DNA from: JAKALD01 sp963817785
GTDB lineage: Bacteria; Pseudomonadota; Gammaproteobacteria; Burkholderiales; SG8-39
Assembly: GCA_963817785.1 (NCBI GenBank)
Contig: CAWFPL010000006.1
Location: 158,014-222,013 of the forward strand
Reading direction: 5' to 3'
Length of the DNA stretch: 64,000 bases
Position numbers and translations under genes: made by a program. The notes beneath the pieces are model-generated. The model was not told the origin of the DNA, made no database searches, and saw only the letters and a list, made by a program, of their open reading frames with translations. This document shows, in pieces, positions 35,786 through 46,802 of the stretch (position 1 is the first letter of the stretch; each line of letters starts with the position of its first letter).

Positions 35786-36352
35786 TCAGGCGCGCTCCAT
35801 GTAGGTGCCGTCGTTGGTGTTGACCTTGATTCTCTCGCCTTGGCTGATGAAGGGCGGCACCTGCACGATGATCCCCGTCTCCATCGTCGCCGGCTTGAAC
35901 GTGTTGGTGGCGGTCGCGTTCTTGATGCCCGGCTCGGTTTCGCTCACCGTCAGCACGACGTTGGCCGGCAGCTCGAGGCCGATGGCGCGGGCGTTGTAGA
36001 AGTTCACCTGCACGTCGGCATTCGGCAGCAGGAACCCGGCCTGTCCCTCGAGGAACTCGGCCGACAGCGACAGCTGCTCGTAGTTCTGCTTGTCCATGAA
36101 CACGTAGCTGTCCCCGTCCTGGTACAGGTACTGCATGTCGCGCGGCTCGACGAACGCACGCTCGACCTTGTCCTCCGTGCGAAAGCGCTGGTTGGTCTTG
36201 GTGCCGGACTCGATGTCCTTCATCTCGACCTGCATGAAGGCGCCGCCGCGCCCGCCGACGTGCACGTGGTAGCACTTGAGCACGCGCCAGACGCGCTTGT
36301 CCCACTCGAGGAGGTTGCCGACGCGGATTTCGACTGCCGAGACTTTCGCCAT
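35786..36352 (-). CDS. efp: Elongation factor P with Arg at the tip
   Basis: A 188-aa EF-P that rescues ribosomes stalled on polyproline. The KOW-like N-terminal domain ends in a tip loop VGGRGGAF with Arg35 where E. coli has a modified Lys; the rest of the protein (MQVEMKDIESGT, RTEDKVERAFVE, YLYQDGDSYVFMD) resembles the alphaproteobacterial EF-P branch with PGKGGAF at the tip. Arginine tips are rhamnosylated by EarP in other bacteria, but no earP is in this window. ATG 36352 is the only suitable start. Confidence 0.93.
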   Translation of the reverse strand: MAKVSAVEIRVGNLLEWDKRVWRVLKCYHVHVGGRGGAFMQVEMKDIESGTKTNQRFRTEDKVERAFVEPRDMQYLYQDGDSYVFMDKQNYEQLSLSAEFLEGQAGFLLPNADVQVNFYNARAIGLELPANVVLTVSETEPGIKNATATNTFKPATMETGIIVQVPPFISQGERIKVNTNDGTYMERA

Positions 36353-36434
36353 GGTGCGCTGAATACTTCCGGAAAAAGGCCGCGAATTTTACACGAAATC
36401 AGGGGCCTGCGGACGTATAATCGACACTCGCGCC

Positions 36435-38261
36435 ATGAGCGAAGCGAAGTTCGACCCGAAGGCGTTCGTCGCCGGCCTTCCCAACCTGCCCGGGGTTTAC
36501 CGCATGCTCGGCGCGGCCGGAGAGGCGCTCTACGTGGGCAAGGCGCGCGACCTGAAGAAGCGCGTCGGCTCGTACTTCCATCGCCAGGTGCCGGGCCCGC
36601 GCATCGCGATGATGCTGGCGCAGGTGGCCTCGATCGAGGTGACCGCGACGCGGTCGGAGGGCGAGGCCCTGCTTCTCGAGAACAACCTGATCAAGAGCCT
36701 GGCGCCGCGCTACAACATCCTGTTCCGTGACGACAAGTCCTACCCCTACCTGATGATCACCGGCCACCGCTTCCCCAGGATCGGCTTCCACCGCGGGGCC
36801 AAGGATCGGCGCAACCGCTACTTCGGCCCGTTCCCGCACGCCCACGCGGTGCGCGAGAGCATCCAGCTGCTGCAGCGGGTGTTTCGCCTGCGCACCTGCG
36901 AGGACACGGTGTTCGAGAATCGCTCGCGTCCGTGCCTGCTGCACCAGATCCATCGCTGCACTGCGCCCTGCACCGGCCTGATTTCGGAGGCGCTGTATGC
37001 GCAGGACGTGAAGACCGCCGGGCTGTTCCTCGACGGCCGCGAGGACGACGTCATCCGCCTGCTCAGCGACAAGATGGATGTCGCGGCGCGCGAGCTGCGC
37101 TACGAGGAGGCGGCCGCCTACCGCGACCAGGTGCGCGCGCTGTCCAGGGTCCAGGCGCGCCAGTACGTGGAAAGCCACCGCGGCGTGGACGCCGACGTGG
37201 TCGCTTGCGTGATCGATGGCGGGCTGGCGTGCGTCAACTTGGTCATGATCCGCGGCGGTCGCCACGTCGGCGACCGCAGCTTCTTTCCGCACAACGCGGA
37301 CCAGGCCTTGCCGGGGGAGGTCCTGTCGGCCTTTCTCGCCCAGCATTATCTCGAGCAGCCGGTGCCCGCGCTGATCGTGATCAGCGACGAAGTGGACCGC
37401 GAGGCGCTGGAGGAGGCGCTCGCCGAGCGCGCGCCGCGCGGGGTGCAGATCGTGGCGCCGGCGCACGGCGAGCGGCGCATGTGGCTCGAAATGGCGAGCA
37501 AGAACGCGCGCCTCGCGCTGGCGCAGCGCGCGCGAGAGAAGTCCACCCAGGAAGGCCGCATCGCGACGCTGCGCGAAGCGCTCGGCTTGCCCGACAGCGT
37601 GCAGCGCATCGAGTGTTTCGACATCAGCCACACCATGGGCGAGGCGACGGTCGGCTCCTGCGTGGTCTACGACCGGCACGCGATGCAAAAGGCCGAATAC
37701 CGCCGCTTCAACATTCGCGGCGGCGTGCCGGGCGACGACTACGGCGCGATGCGCCAGGTGCTCTCGCGCCGCTACGAGCGCGTGACCACGGAAGGCGGCA
37801 AGATCCCCGACCTCATTCTGATCGACGGCGGCAGGGGGCAGGTGAACGCGGCGCGCGCCGCGCTCGCCGAGCTGGGCCTGAACGACGTCAGCGTGGTGGG
37901 CGTGGCCAAGGGGCCCGAGCGCAAGGCCGGACTGGAGGAGCTGATCGTGGAAGCCGAAGGCCGCACGCCCGTGCTGCCCGCGCAGAGCCCGGGGCTGCAT
38001 CTGATCCAGCAGATCCGCGACGAGGCGCACCGCTTCGCCATCGTCGGTCACCGCGCGCGCCGCGGCAAAGCGCGCACGACCTCGACGCTCACCGGCGTGC
38101 CGGGAATCGGCGCCAAGCGGCGCCAGGCGCTGCTCGCGCATTTCGGCGGCCTGCGCGGCGTGCAGTCCGCGGCGGTCGACGAGCTCGCGCAGGTCGAGGG
38201 CATCAGCCGCGGGCTCGCCGAGCAGATCTACAAGCACCTGCACGAATCGGCCGCCGGATAA
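36435..38261 (+). CDS. uvrC: Excinuclease ABC subunit C
   Basis: A 608-aa dual endonuclease of nucleotide excision repair, partner of UvrB at 4108. It has the N-terminal GIY-YIG nuclease (LPGVYRML and ALYVGKARDLKKRVGSYF), a cysteine-rich stretch, a UVR domain (AARELRYEEAAAYRDQVRAL), the RNase H-like nuclease (ECFDISHTMGEATVGSCVVY, DGGRGQVNAAR) and C-terminal helix-hairpin-helix motifs (TGVPGIGAKRRQALLAHFGG). It overlaps pgsA by one base. Confidence 0.96.
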   Translation: MSEAKFDPKAFVAGLPNLPGVYRMLGAAGEALYVGKARDLKKRVGSYFHRQVPGPRIAMMLAQVASIEVTATRSEGEALLLENNLIKSLAPRYNILFRDDKSYPYLMITGHRFPRIGFHRGAKDRRNRYFGPFPHAHAVRESIQLLQRVFRLRTCEDTVFENRSRPCLLHQIHRCTAPCTGLISEALYAQDVKTAGLFLDGREDDVIRLLSDKMDVAARELRYEEAAAYRDQVRALSRVQARQYVESHRGVDADVVACVIDGGLACVNLVMIRGGRHVGDRSFFPHNADQALPGEVLSAFLAQHYLEQPVPALIVISDEVDREALEEALAERAPRGVQIVAPAHGERRMWLEMASKNARLALAQRAREKSTQEGRIATLREALGLPDSVQRIECFDISHTMGEATVGSCVVYDRHAMQKAEYRRFNIRGGVPGDDYGAMRQVLSRRYERVTTEGGKIPDLILIDGGRGQVNAARAALAELGLNDVSVVGVAKGPERKAGLEELIVEAEGRTPVLPAQSPGLHLIQQIRDEAHRFAIVGHRARRGKARTTSTLTGVPGIGAKRRQALLAHFGGLRGVQSAAVDELAQVEGISRGLAEQIYKHLHESAAG

Positions 38262-38836
38262 TGCCGCTCAACCTGCCGAACCTGATCACCTGGCTGCGGA
38301 TCGTCCTGATTCCGCTGATCGTCGGCATCTACTACCTGCCCGTGGACTGGCTGTCGCCGGACGCGCAGAACGTGGCGGCGACCGCCGTGTTCATCTTCGC
38401 GGCGGTCACCGACTGGCTGGACGGCTACCTGGCGCGGCTGCTGGACCAGACCTCCGCGTTCGGCGCGTTCCTCGATCCGGTCGCCGACAAGCTGATGGTC
38501 ACGGGCGCGCTCATCGTCCTGCTGCAGCTGGGGCGGGTCGAGGCGGTGGTGGCGCTGATCATCATCGGCCGTGAGATCGCCATTTCGGCGCTGCGCGAAT
38601 GGATGGCCACCATCGGCCAGTCGAAGAGCGTGGCGGTGGCGTTCGTCGGCAAGGTGAAGACCGTCGGTCAAATGGTGGCGATCCCCCTGTTGCTGTACGA
38701 CCGCGACCTGCCCTGGCTGGGGAACACGCAACTGCTCGGCACCGTCCTGATCAACGTCGCCGCGGTGCTCACGGTCATCTCGATGCTGTACTACCTGCGC
38801 AAGGCGATGCCGCACGCGGTGGCCCCGCCCGGTTGA
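38261..38836 (+). CDS. pgsA: CDP-diacylglycerol-glycerol-3-P phosphatidyltransferase
   Basis: A 191-aa membrane enzyme that makes phosphatidylglycerophosphate. The CDP-alcohol phosphotransferase motif is complete (DWLDGYLARLLDQTSAFGAF then LDPVADK). Several membrane segments follow. The stop codon TGA (38834-38836) lies inside the -35 hexamer of the tRNA-Gly promoter. The uvrC-pgsA-tRNA-Gly-tRNA-Cys order equals that of E. coli. Confidence 0.95.
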   Translation: MPLNLPNLITWLRIVLIPLIVGIYYLPVDWLSPDAQNVAATAVFIFAAVTDWLDGYLARLLDQTSAFGAFLDPVADKLMVTGALIVLLQLGRVEAVVALIIIGREIAISALREWMATIGQSKSVAVAFVGKVKTVGQMVAIPLLLYDRDLPWLGNTQLLGTVLINVAAVLTVISMLYYLRKAMPHAVAPPG

Positions 38837-38861
38837 GCGGGGCGGTCGAAGGCCTTATAAT
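38833..38861 (+). promoter_or_regulatory. Sigma-70 promoter of tRNA-Gly
   Basis: TTGAGC (38833-38838), 17-bp spacer, perfect TATAAT (38856-38861). The start is expected near 38868, nine bases before the mature tRNA. The -35 overlaps the pgsA stop codon. Confidence 0.8.
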
Positions 38862-38876
38862 CCGCAGTCCGATAAC

Positions 38877-38952
38877 GCGGGAATAGCTCAGTTGGTAGAG
38901 CGCAACCTTGCCAAGGTTGAGGTCGGGAGTTCGAGACTCCTTTCCCGCTCCA
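38877..38952 (+). tRNA. glyW: tRNA-Gly (anticodon GCC)
   Basis: A complete 76-nt cloverleaf with acceptor GCGGGAA / TTCCCGC, anticodon loop TTGCCAA, T-loop region GAGTTCGAGAC and encoded CCA. It corresponds to glyW of E. coli, next to pgsA. Confidence 0.96.
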
Positions 38953-38959
38953 GAATCGC

Positions 38960-38989
38960 GGGGAAGGTGGCACGCCACCTTCCCCTTTT
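38960..38989 (+). terminator. Rho-independent terminator between tRNA-Gly and tRNA-Cys
   Basis: The 10-bp stem GGGGAAGGTG (38960-38969) / CACCTTCCCC (38976-38985) has a 6-nt loop and is followed by TTTT. It should end the tRNA-Gly transcript, though four U residues may leave it leaky. In E. coli the two tRNAs are on one transcript. Confidence 0.75.
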
Positions 38990-39023
38990 CGTCTAGGTCC
39001 CGCGCTTGCCGCGGACACCCCGC

Positions 39024-39097
39024 GGCGGGGTGGCAGAGTGGTTATGCAGCGGCCTGCAAAGCCGTGGACGCCGGTTCGATTCCGACCCCCGCCTCCA
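39024..39097 (+). tRNA. cysT: tRNA-Cys (anticodon GCA)
   Basis: A complete 74-nt tRNA: acceptor GGCGGGG / CCCCGCC, discriminator T, encoded CCA, anticodon loop CTGCAAA. Its 3' part and the 20 bases beyond it recur, slightly degraded, at 47582-47648. No promoter is visible between the preceding terminator and this gene. Confidence 0.95.
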
Positions 39098-39117
39098 AGT
39101 CCTCTTCTGATTCGTCA
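39051..39117 (+). repeat. Direct repeat, copy 1 (tRNA-Cys 3' part plus downstream)
   Basis: This 67-bp stretch starts in the anticodon stem of tRNA-Cys and runs 20 bases past its CCA. It matches 47582-47648 at 63 of 67 positions in the same orientation. A tRNA 3' end repeated at both sides of a gene block is the usual footprint of integration at a tRNA gene. Confidence 0.8.
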
Positions 39118-39290
39118 TCCCTTAGCTCGTTGAGCCCCTAGGGGGAATCGTTCGAATCCCCGCGTATCACGTTTTTGCGCGGTGGATCGCGGCGTCGGGC
39201 TTGCGCAAACGTCGCTAGGGTGCGTGGGGATGGCAGTTTTCGATCGCGCCGCGCTATGAGCGCACCACCGTTTCTGGTAAAAGGGCGGGC

Positions 39291-39959
39291 ATGACACCAG
39301 TCGCCACCGCATTCGCAGGCACCGTGCGCCGCCACGCGACGGTGGCGAGCGCGCTTGTCGTCCTCGCCGCGGCTTGGTGGTGGCAGCTCGCCGCGCTCGA
39401 CGGCTCAGGCGAGCTGGTCTGGCTGGCGGTGACGGGGTTCTCGGTACTCAGCGGCTTTGCCGCGCTCGGCTGGCTCCGCCCGGCGCGCGTCGGCATCACC
39501 GCGCCGCAGGCGATGATGCTCCTCGGCACGCTCGGAATGCTGGGGGGCCTCGCCATCGACGCCCACCGATTAGGCCTCGCCGCCATCGCCTGGATGTGCC
39601 AGGCCCAGGCACCCGACTTCTTTACCCTGCTGTGGCTGCACCTGGAGTGGCTGCCGGCGATGCATCTGGGCATGGTTTTGGGCGGCTTCGGCGCGCTCGT
39701 CTGGCTGCGCCGCACGCGCCCAAGCTGCCGGCGCCAGTTCTGCGCGCGCTTTGTTCAGAACCTTGCTTGCTCGGGGTGGATGATGGTCGGCATGGTTGCC
39801 GGCGTCATGCTGTACTACCGCATCGCCGCCTGGCTCGGCACGAGCGGTGGCGTGCCCGAGATGCTCGGCGGCATGATCGGCGGCATGGTCTGGGGCATGG
39901 TGGTGAGCGTGACGCTCTACCGCGCGTTCCTCGGCCTATTGCCGCTGCGCACGAACTAG
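39291..39959 (+). CDS. Polytopic membrane protein of unknown function
   Basis: A 222-aa hydrophobic protein with about five predicted membrane segments (around 18-36, 43-62, 74-97, 114-135 and 155-185, plus a C-terminal one). It is rich in Met and Trp, with His residues in WLHLEWLPAMHLGMVLGG, and has a glycine/methionine-rich end (EMLGGMIGGMVWGMV). I recognise no family. Clustered Met and His in membrane segments can bind metal, and the neighbouring CO dehydrogenase needs copper, but a link is speculation. ATG 39291 is the first plausible start. Confidence 0.6.
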   Translation: MTPVATAFAGTVRRHATVASALVVLAAAWWWQLAALDGSGELVWLAVTGFSVLSGFAALGWLRPARVGITAPQAMMLLGTLGMLGGLAIDAHRLGLAAIAWMCQAQAPDFFTLLWLHLEWLPAMHLGMVLGGFGALVWLRRTRPSCRRQFCARFVQNLACSGWMMVGMVAGVMLYYRIAAWLGTSGGVPEMLGGMIGGMVWGMVVSVTLYRAFLGLLPLRTN

Positions 39960-40268
39960 AAACAAAGTCACCGAGACCCCCGCTCGCGGCGCTGCAGCAA
40001 GCGTGGCGCCGCGACGCCGGGCTTAAAGGCTTGCACGCACGCAGCGATACCTTGCGCCGATTGCTTCGCGCGGCCGCTTGCTGCACGCGAACCACTGATG
40101 TATCGTGCGCCGACACAAGAAGTCCGTGCTCGGCGCTGCCCCAGCAGCGGCGAAGCGCGCGACGCGGCGCGAAGGGATGCACGGTGCCGTCGGTGTCCGC
40201 AATACCAACAACAATTCCGGTCTGCAACACGCCGCCGCGCGGTGCGCGGCGCAAGTAAAGGAGGGCCG
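39960..40268. other. Gene-free stretch before coxM
   Basis: This 309-bp stretch has no ORF I can support. It must contain the cox promoter. A good ribosome-binding site (aaggaggg) directly precedes coxM. I see no convincing -35/-10 pair or terminator. Confidence 0.5.
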
Positions 40269-41135
40269 ATGATTCCTGCTGGATTCGACTACCACGCACC
40301 GCGCTCGGTCGCCGACGCGGTCAAGCTGCTCGGTGAGCTGGGCACGGACGCGAAGCTGCTCGCCGGCGGGCACAGCCTGCTGCCGATGATGAAGCTTCGC
40401 TTCGCCGAGCCGGGCCACCTGATCGACCTCGGCCGCATCGCCGAGCTGCGCGGCATCTCGCAATCGGGCGACGAGATCCGCATCGGCGCGATGACCACCG
40501 AGCACGACCTGCTCAATTCGAAGCTCCTCGCCGAGAAGGCGCCGCTGCTGGTAGAGGGCGCCGGCTGGATCGCCGATCCACAGGTGCGCTACAAGGGCAC
40601 CATCGGCGGCGATATCTCGCACGGCGATCCGGCGAACGACCAGCCCGCCCTGATGGTCGCGCTCGACGCTTCCTTCGTCCTCATCGGCCCGAAGGGCGAG
40701 CGGGTGGTCAAGGTCGACGGCTACTTCCTCGGCCTGTACTCGACCCAGCTCGCCGAGGACGAGATCCTTACGCAGATCCGCATTCCGGTCCCGCCCGCGG
40801 GCAGCGGCTGGTCGTACCAGAAGCTGAAGCGCAAGACTGGCGACTTCGCCACCGCCGCCACCGCGGTGATGCTGCAGATGAAGGGCAAGAGCGTCGTCAA
40901 GGTCTCGATCGCGCTCACTAATGCTGGGCCGACGGTGCTCAAGGCGCGCGAGGCGGAGGCCTACCTCGCGGGCAAGGCGATCGACGACGCGAGCCTCGCC
41001 GAGGCAGCGCGGCTGGCGATGGCGATCTGCGAGCCGACGCCGGACCAGCGCGGCGACGCCGAGTACAAGCGCGCCATGTGCGGGGAGATGACGCGGCGAG
41101 CGCTGCAGGCAGCGCACGCGCGCGCCAACGGCTGA
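40269..41135 (+). CDS. coxM: CO dehydrogenase medium (FAD) subunit
   Basis: A 288-aa flavoprotein subunit of a molybdenum hydroxylase. FAD-binding motifs are AGGHSLLPMMKLR (about 32-44) and TIGGDISHGDPANDQPA. It passes electrons from the [2Fe-2S] subunit to the respiratory chain. The order M-S-L is that of form I aerobic CO dehydrogenases. The AGGAGGG before ATG 40269 is strong. Length and motifs match O. carboxidovorans CoxM (288 aa). Confidence 0.88.
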   Translation: MIPAGFDYHAPRSVADAVKLLGELGTDAKLLAGGHSLLPMMKLRFAEPGHLIDLGRIAELRGISQSGDEIRIGAMTTEHDLLNSKLLAEKAPLLVEGAGWIADPQVRYKGTIGGDISHGDPANDQPALMVALDASFVLIGPKGERVVKVDGYFLGLYSTQLAEDEILTQIRIPVPPAGSGWSYQKLKRKTGDFATAATAVMLQMKGKSVVKVSIALTNAGPTVLKAREAEAYLAGKAIDDASLAEAARLAMAICEPTPDQRGDAEYKRAMCGEMTRRALQAAHARANG

Positions 41136-41163
41136 ACCGGAACCGATAAGAAGCGAGGCAACC

Positions 41164-41646
41164 ATGGCGACTGCAAGAAAGGTGTCGTTCAAGCTCAACG
41201 GCAAGCCGGTCGAGGTCACGGTCGAGCCGCGCGAGCTGCTCATCCACACGCTGCGCGAGCGGCTCGCGCACACCGGCCCCCACATCGGCTGCGAGACCTC
41301 ACACTGCGGGGCCTGCACGGTCGACCTGAACGAGATGTCGGTCAAGTCCTGCACCGTGCTGACAGTGCAGTGCGAGGGCGCCGAGATCACCACCATCGAG
41401 GGCCTGGAGCAGGGCGGCACCCTGCACGCGTTGCAGCAGGCCTTCCACGAGGAGCACGGCCTGCAGTGTGGCTACTGCACGCCCGGCATGATCACGCGCG
41501 CCTACCGGCTGCTGAAGGAGAACCCGAACCCGGGCGAGCAGGAGATCCGCACCGGCATCGCCGGCAACCTGTGCCGCTGCACCGGCTACCAGAACATCGT
41601 CAAGGCGGTGCAGTCAGCGGCGAAAAAGCTCGCCGCCGCGCGCTAG
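41164..41646 (+). CDS. coxS: CO dehydrogenase small (2x[2Fe-2S]) subunit
   Basis: A 160-aa iron-sulfur subunit with a plant-ferredoxin-type N-terminal cluster (GCETSHCGACTVDLNEMSVK, then SC) and a C-terminal helical cluster domain (LQCGYCTPGM and NLCRCTGYQNIVKAV). It relays electrons from the molybdenum site of CoxL to FAD of CoxM. It lies between coxM and coxL with 28- and 53-bp gaps. Confidence 0.92.
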   Translation: MATARKVSFKLNGKPVEVTVEPRELLIHTLRERLAHTGPHIGCETSHCGACTVDLNEMSVKSCTVLTVQCEGAEITTIEGLEQGGTLHALQQAFHEEHGLQCGYCTPGMITRAYRLLKENPNPGEQEIRTGIAGNLCRCTGYQNIVKAVQSAAKKLAAAR

Positions 41647-41699
41647 ATTCGCCATCGACCCGAACCGACGCATCTACACAGAATCCACCGGAGATCCTC

Positions 41700-44114
<2,415 letters not shown>

Positions 44115-44142
44115 GGGAAAGCGGAGCAGGGGCGGCGCATCG

Positions 44143-44742
44143 ATGAAGGTCAAGCTCGAGCGGACGTTCCCGATGCCCGCCTCGGCCGAAGTGGCCTGGG
44201 CCCTGCTGCAGGACATCGCCGGCGTCGCAGCCTGCATGCCCGGCGCGAAGATCACTGAGCGCGTCGACGACACGCATTACAAGGGCACGGTCGCCGTCAA
44301 GGTCGGGCCGGCGAGCCTGTCGTTTCGCGGCGAAATCGAAGTGAAGAGCGTCGACGCGTCCACGCGCACCCTGCACCTGTTCGCCAAGGGCACCGACACC
44401 ACCGGGAGCTCGGCCGCCACGATGGACCTGACGGCGCGCATCGATGCGCTGGACGCCTCCTCGTGCAACCTGGCAGGCGACAGCGAAGTCTCGATGAGCG
44501 GCAAGGCGGCGAGCTTCGGCGCGCGCCTGATGGGCCCGGTGTCCGACCAGGTGCTCGGCCAGTTCGCCGCGAACTTCGCCGCGCGCCTGAAGGAGGCGCC
44601 GCCGCCGGAAGCGGGAGCGGCCGCGCCGGCGCAGGGAGCGGCCGCGCCGGCGCCCGAGGCCAAACCGCTCAACGCCCTGGCCCTCGCGTGGGCCGTCATC
44701 AGGGGCTGGCTGCGCTCGCTGTTCGCCGGAAAACGCGCCTAG
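44143..44742 (+). CDS. coxG: CO dehydrogenase accessory protein CoxG
   Basis: A 199-aa SRPBCC-fold protein (MKVKLERTFPMPASAEVAWA; about 1-150) followed by an Ala/Pro-rich linker and a hydrophobic C-terminal helix (LNALALAWAVIRGWLRSLF). CoxG anchors CO dehydrogenase to the inner membrane and helps electron delivery to quinone. Position after coxL matches form I clusters. ATG 44143 follows the coxL stop by 28 bp. Confidence 0.87.
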   Translation: MKVKLERTFPMPASAEVAWALLQDIAGVAACMPGAKITERVDDTHYKGTVAVKVGPASLSFRGEIEVKSVDASTRTLHLFAKGTDTTGSSAATMDLTARIDALDASSCNLAGDSEVSMSGKAASFGARLMGPVSDQVLGQFAANFAARLKEAPPPEAGAAAPAQGAAAPAPEAKPLNALALAWAVIRGWLRSLFAGKRA

Positions 44743-44750
44743 AATCCCGC

Positions 44751-45656
44751 ATGAACTCGCAGCGCGCGCTCGACATCGCGGCTCTGCAGCAGGACCTCGC
44801 GCGCGCGGGCTACGTCGCCGAGCCGAGCCTCGCGGCGGCGTTGCTGCTGATGCGCGATCTCGCCCGGCCGCTGCTGCTCGAGGGCGACGCCGGCGTGGGC
44901 AAGACCGAAGTCGCGAAGGTCCTCGCCGACATCAACGGCACGCGCCTCATCCGCCTGCAGTGCTACGAAGGCCTGGACGCGCACGCGGCGATGTACGAAT
45001 GGAACTACCAGCGCCAGTTGCTCGCGATCAAGCTGCTCGAGCACGACGAGCGCGCGGGCTCGAAGGACCTGGCGCAGAAGGAGCAGGACATCTTCTCCGA
45101 GCGCTACCTGCTCAAGCGCCCGCTGCTCGAGGCGATCTCGGACGAACGGGCGCCGGTGCTGCTGATCGACGAGATCGACCGCGCGGACGCGGCCTTCGAG
45201 GCCTACCTGCTGGAGCTCCTGTCGGATTTCCAGATCTCGATTCCCGAGCTTGGAACCGTGCGCGCGACGAGCCGCCCGCTGGTGGTGATCACCTCGAACG
45301 GCACGCGCGAGCTCTCGGATGCGCTGCGCCGGAGGTGCCTCTACCAGTACATCGACTATCCCGATTACGAGAAGGAGCTCGCCATCGTGCGCAAGAAGGC
45401 GCCCGAGGCGGAGGTCCGGCTGGCGCAGCAGATCGTCGCCTTCGTCCAGGCCGTGCGGCGCATGGAGCTGCAGAAGAAGCCCGGCGTCGCCGAAACGCTG
45501 GACTGGACCGCGGCGCTCCTGCGCCTGGGCATCTCGGTGATCGACATCGACGGCGCCGAGCGCATCATGGATACGCTGAGCGCCCTGATCAAGACGCGCG
45601 ACGACCGCGCGGCCTTCCCGCGCGAAGTCGTCGCGCGCCTGGCGGCGGCATGCTGA
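44751..45656 (+). CDS. coxD: MoxR-type AAA+ ATPase CoxD
   Basis: A 301-aa AAA+ protein with Walker A GDAGVGKTEVAK, Walker B APVLLIDEIDRAD and sensor ITSNGTRELSDALRRRCL. In O. carboxidovorans CoxD is needed to insert sulfur and copper into the CO dehydrogenase active site. It pairs with the VWA-domain protein CoxE encoded next, with which it overlaps by 7 bp. Confidence 0.9.
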   Translation: MNSQRALDIAALQQDLARAGYVAEPSLAAALLLMRDLARPLLLEGDAGVGKTEVAKVLADINGTRLIRLQCYEGLDAHAAMYEWNYQRQLLAIKLLEHDERAGSKDLAQKEQDIFSERYLLKRPLLEAISDERAPVLLIDEIDRADAAFEAYLLELLSDFQISIPELGTVRATSRPLVVITSNGTRELSDALRRRCLYQYIDYPDYEKELAIVRKKAPEAEVRLAQQIVAFVQAVRRMELQKKPGVAETLDWTAALLRLGISVIDIDGAERIMDTLSALIKTRDDRAAFPREVVARLAAAC

Positions 45657-46789
45657 GGCAGGACGCATCGGCGCTGGAGGCGCGCGCCGCCGAGCGCCTC
45701 GCGAGCTTTCCGGGCTTCCTGCGGGCGAACGGCTTCGGGGTCGGCGGCGGCGATGCGGTGCAGGCGCTGCGCGCCGCGGAACGCTCGGGGGTGCTCGACC
45801 AGGACGTGCTGCGCTGGAGCCTGAAGGCGCTGCTGTGCCGCCGCGGCGACGAATGGCAGCGCTTCGACGAGCTGTTCGACGCCTGGTTCCTGCCCGCCAA
45901 CCGTTGGCAGGCTCCGCAACGGCGCGACGCCGGCGACGGCGCGCAGAGCGCTGCGCATCCCGGCGGCGAGGTCGAGGGCGAGAGGTCGGACGACGAGGAC
46001 GTCCGGCCGCGCCGCGCCGCGAGCCGCGAGGAGGCCCTGACCTCGGCCGACTTCAGCGCGCTCACCGAGCGCGAGCACGCGCTCGAGATCGAGGCGCTGA
46101 TGCGACGCTTCGCCCGGCAACTGAAGACCATCCGGCTGCGCCGCGAGGCGCGCGCGCGGCGCGGGCGGCGGCTCGACCTCCCGGCGACGATCCGGCGCAG
46201 CGTGGGGAGCGGCGGCACGCCGTTCCACCTGCTGTGGCGCAACCATCGCAGCGTGCGCCCGCGACTGGTACTGCTGATCGACGTCAGCCGCTCGATGGTG
46301 CTGTACAGCTTCTTTTACCTGCGCCTCGCGCGCGCGCTCGCGAACGAGCTCGCCGACGTGCACAGCTTCATCTTCCACACCCGCGTCACCTCGGTATCGC
46401 AGGCCCTGCACGACCCGGATCCGTGGCGCGCGCAGGAGCGGCTGCACCTCGTCGCCCAGGGCTGGGCGGGCGGCACGCGCATCGGCGAGAGCCTGGAGCA
46501 GTTCAATCGCGAGCACGCGCCGCGCGTCGTGCACGGGCGCACCGCGGTGGTGGTGCTGAGCGACGGCTACGACACCGGCGAGCCGCAGCGTCTGTCCGAG
46601 GCGCTCGCGCAGCTGCGCCGCCGCGCGCGGCGCCTGGTCTGGATCAACCCGTTGAGCAACCGGCCGGGCTACGCGCCGGTCTGCCAGGGCATGCAGGCGG
46701 CGCTGCCGCACCTCGACCTGCTCGCGCCGGGCGCAGACCTCGCCAGCCTGCGCGCGGTGCTGCCTGAACTGATCGAATCGCTGCACTGA
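45650..46789 (+). CDS. coxE: VWA-domain protein CoxE
   Basis: A 379-aa protein whose C-terminal half is a von Willebrand A domain with the metal site DVSRSM (MIDAS) and LSDGYDTGEPQRL. The N-terminal half is helical with a charged, arginine-rich linker. CoxE works with CoxD in maturing the [CuSMoO2] site. The gene overlaps coxD by 7 bp and has no ribosome-binding site of its own, so coupling is likely. Confidence 0.88.
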   Translation: MLRQDASALEARAAERLASFPGFLRANGFGVGGGDAVQALRAAERSGVLDQDVLRWSLKALLCRRGDEWQRFDELFDAWFLPANRWQAPQRRDAGDGAQSAAHPGGEVEGERSDDEDVRPRRAASREEALTSADFSALTEREHALEIEALMRRFARQLKTIRLRREARARRGRRLDLPATIRRSVGSGGTPFHLLWRNHRSVRPRLVLLIDVSRSMVLYSFFYLRLARALANELADVHSFIFHTRVTSVSQALHDPDPWRAQERLHLVAQGWAGGTRIGESLEQFNREHAPRVVHGRTAVVVLSDGYDTGEPQRLSEALAQLRRRARRLVWINPLSNRPGYAPVCQGMQAALPHLDLLAPGADLASLRAVLPELIESLH

Positions 46790-46802
46790 ACGGAGTCTGC
46801 CC

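Noticed and set aside
39126..39175. A further tRNA or tRNA fragment after tRNA-Cys
   Set aside because: It contains GTTCGAATCCCC, like a T-arm, but the pairing gives a ten-base loop instead of seven and no anticodon or acceptor arms are present.
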